From JANOYY01 sp043720395 (GTDB lineage: Bacteria > Actinomycetota > Acidimicrobiia > Acidimicrobiales > JANYDT01): 64,000 nt of DNA. The position numbers and the translations under genes were made by a program. The notes under the pieces were generated by a model. It made no database searches. It was given only the letters and a program-made list of their open reading frames with translations, and was not told where the DNA came from. Location: contig JAYSSR010000078.1 in the NCBI GenBank assembly GCA_043720395.1, positions 13,121 through 77,120 of the forward strand, written 5' to 3'. This document shows, one piece after another, positions 62,290-64,000 of this stretch; position 1 is the stretch's first letter; each line of letters begins with the position of its first letter.

Positions 62290-63950
62290 CCGTTCTGGAA
62301 CCGGCGGCACCCTTACTGCACAACGTCGTTGAGGCGTCAACGCAATCACTCGCCCGAACCATGTTGCGGCTCAAGCTCACGATCCTTCGTAACGGCATCG
62401 TCGGCTCCCGAACGAGAATGATCATGGCGACGCTCGCTCTCACGTTCTCCTTCGCCGGGGCGCTAGCGGGAGCGTTCCGCTTGGCGGCCCGAGCGTCCGA
62501 TCCGCCTGCTGTGGCGCTGGAGAGCCTCACGCTCGGTCTCGCGATGTTGTTCGGGCTCTGGGTGTTCGGTCCGCTTCTGGTGGGCGGCGTCGACGACTCG
62601 CTCGACCCAACTCGACTCGCATTGCTACCGCTGCGACGATCGGAGCTGCGCCAGGGACTGCTCATCGGGGCCTTCATCGGCCCGCTCCCCCTCGCGACCA
62701 CCGTGACACTGATCGGTGTTTTTGTGGGGTTCGCCCCACCTACAGCGGCGGCGCTTCTTACCTTTGCAGCCGTGCTCGTTGCATTGCTGCTCAACATCGG
62801 GATGTCACGCGCCCTCTCGGTGGCGCTCGCCTTCTCGGGACGATCACGACGCGGCAAAGACCTTTCCGTCCTGCTCGCCTCGCTCGGCGCGGCCGCCCTC
62901 TTCCTCGGCACACAGTCGTTGCGGTTCCTCAGCTCCGACGACAAGCGACGAGTCCTGCGCACCCTTCGCTGGCTGCCCGCAGGCCAGCTCGCCGTTGCGC
63001 TCCAGGAGGTGCAAGTCGGCCGCCTCGGGCCCGCCCTCGCGAGGATCGCTGCCATCGCCCTCGTGGCCTTCGTGTGCTTCCGGTTGTGGCTGTCGGGTGT
63101 CGACCGACTGCTCGTCGACCCCGACGCAATCCGCCACCAGCGCGGCGCGGCCTCGCGTGACGTCACGGCGATCGTGCCGCGTCCTCTACGACGCTGGGGG
63201 CAGCGTCCGGTGGTCGTGCTCGCGTCGAAGGAGCTGCGGTACCTCGCACGGTCGCCGCAGCGTCGAAGTTCGCTCATCATCTCGATCGTGATCGGGACCG
63301 TGTTCGCGCTGCTCCAGTCGATGCGGTACGCCAATGCAAACCCGAGTTCCGTGTTCGGTGCCGCGGTGGCTGCGCTGTTCGGCGTGCACGCGACGAACAA
63401 TGTGCTCGGCACCGACGCGTCGTCGCTGTGGATGGAACAGACCGCAGGGGCAAGACTGCGCGACCAGCTGTCGGCGCGTTCACTCGCCGCCGCGCCCAAC
63501 CTTGTCATCCCGACGATTCTCGCGGCCGGCGTCCTCGCGCTGATGTCGGGCGGCTGGTCGGAGTTCGTGCTCGTTTCCATCTGCACGCTTACTTTTATCG
63601 GTGTGGCGATGGGTGTCGGCGTTGTCGTGTCGGTCGTCGCGCCGTTCAACCAGCCCGATGTCGGAAACCCCTATTCCAACAAGCGGGTCACGACGGGCCA
63701 GGGTGGCCTGGTGAGCCTCCTCGCGATTGCTGGCATCGTGTCGCTGATGGTGATCTCGCTCCCACCGACCATTGTGATCGGGGTCGGCTGGTTCGCTCGA
63801 CGTTCCGACATCGTGGTCGGCGGCGTCATCTTCAGCGCGGGCTACTCGTGGGCGACGTGGCGTCTCGGACTTCGCCTCGCGGTGCGGATCATCGGCGACC
63901 GCGAGGTCGACCTCCTCGCCAAGCTCGGCGGGCGCCGCTCCAACACCTGA
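62286..63950 (+). CDS. ABC transporter permease (exporter type)
   Basis: 554 residues with about ten to twelve membrane helices in two halves. The middle cytoplasmic loop has VVVLASKELRYLARSPQRRS, a coupling-helix-like sequence common in ABC-2 exporter permeases. It starts at the GTG overlapping the ATPase stop. Substrate unknown; with the secreted protein and the divergent two-component system it forms a likely envelope export or defence module. Confidence 0.85.
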   Translation: MTVLEPAAPLLHNVVEASTQSLARTMLRLKLTILRNGIVGSRTRMIMATLALTFSFAGALAGAFRLAARASDPPAVALESLTLGLAMLFGLWVFGPLLVGGVDDSLDPTRLALLPLRRSELRQGLLIGAFIGPLPLATTVTLIGVFVGFAPPTAAALLTFAAVLVALLLNIGMSRALSVALAFSGRSRRGKDLSVLLASLGAAALFLGTQSLRFLSSDDKRRVLRTLRWLPAGQLAVALQEVQVGRLGPALARIAAIALVAFVCFRLWLSGVDRLLVDPDAIRHQRGAASRDVTAIVPRPLRRWGQRPVVVLASKELRYLARSPQRRSSLIISIVIGTVFALLQSMRYANANPSSVFGAAVAALFGVHATNNVLGTDASSLWMEQTAGARLRDQLSARSLAAAPNLVIPTILAAGVLALMSGGWSEFVLVSICTLTFIGVAMGVGVVVSVVAPFNQPDVGNPYSNKRVTTGQGGLVSLLAIAGIVSLMVISLPPTIVIGVGWFARRSDIVVGGVIFSAGYSWATWRLGLRLAVRIIGDREVDLLAKLGGRRSNT

Positions 63951-63990
63951 CACGGCGCCGGGGCTCGCGGCTCGGGCTCGGCCAACCCCT

Positions 63991-64000
63991 TGTCGCGGTA
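63991..64000. repeat. Start of another family-B repeat, cut by the window end
   Basis: The last bases TGTCGCGGTA match the left edge of copies 2 and 4 (GTCGCGGTAC). Only ten bases are visible, so this is a guess. Confidence 0.4.

Overview
The window is a GC-rich bacterial chromosome segment with C- or G-ending codons and many GTG starts. It has an actinobacterial uvrC-rapZ-yvcK-gap-pgk neighbourhood, a WXG100 protein and a DUF3516-type helicase. I infer an actinobacterium, most likely of the Acidimicrobiia type. This rests on gene content and style only. I saw no tRNA, rRNA, CRISPR array, transposase gene or phage gene.

Layout. 0-7.1 kb (minus strand) holds central carbon and repair genes: pgk (cut by the left edge), gap, yvcK, rapZ, a methyltransferase and uvrC. 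7.1-8.1 kb is a decayed stretch with two broken genes. 8.1-12.4 kb (plus) has transketolase, transaldolase and a rhodanese-type sulfurtransferase. 12.7-16.3 kb has glpD and an ABC1/UbiB kinase-like gene, which diverge. 16.2-31.2 kb is a surface-glycan locus: a GT87/O-antigen-ligase fusion, an initiating phosphoglycosyltransferase, two GT4, a GT11 fucosyltransferase, three GT2, an acyltransferase, a sugar O-methyltransferase, a Wzx-like flippase and a further GT4. 31.4-37.0 kb has a lone WXG100 protein, an S1-domain protein and trpCFBA. 37.1-49.1 kb is more accessory: an AbiEi/DUF559-like gene, two SDRs, an unknown protein, two adjacent fold-type II PLP enzymes, an S9 peptidase and a tandem Spherulin-4 protein. 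49.2-53.8 kb has a NarL-type two-component system and a helicase. 53.9-57.9 kb has an MFS remnant, agmatine deiminase, inositol-phosphate synthase and a divergent LysR regulator. 58.0-64.0 kb has an OmpR-type two-component system divergent from a secreted Cys-motif protein and an ABC exporter.

The most unusual feature is the repeat content. Two families of long palindromic elements recur between genes. Family A has four copies, each exactly 71 bp, built on GTGGCC...GGCCAC arms. Family B has five copies plus one cut by the right edge, built on CGCGGTAC...GTACCGCG arms. One family-B copy lies in frame inside the GT87/Wzy gene, exactly at the junction of its two domains. Two family-A copies flank the AbiEi/nuclease-like gene. 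Further unrelated long inverted repeats sit between gap and pgk, between tkt and tal, and in the convergent spacers after the sulfurtransferase and agmatine deiminase genes.

A second window-wide signal is a TANNNT or GATAGT box 6-8 bases before the start codon in genes that lack a ribosome binding site. This suggests widespread leaderless transcription, and I used it to choose several starts. Function calls rest on motif recognition by eye. Residue numbers are hand counts.
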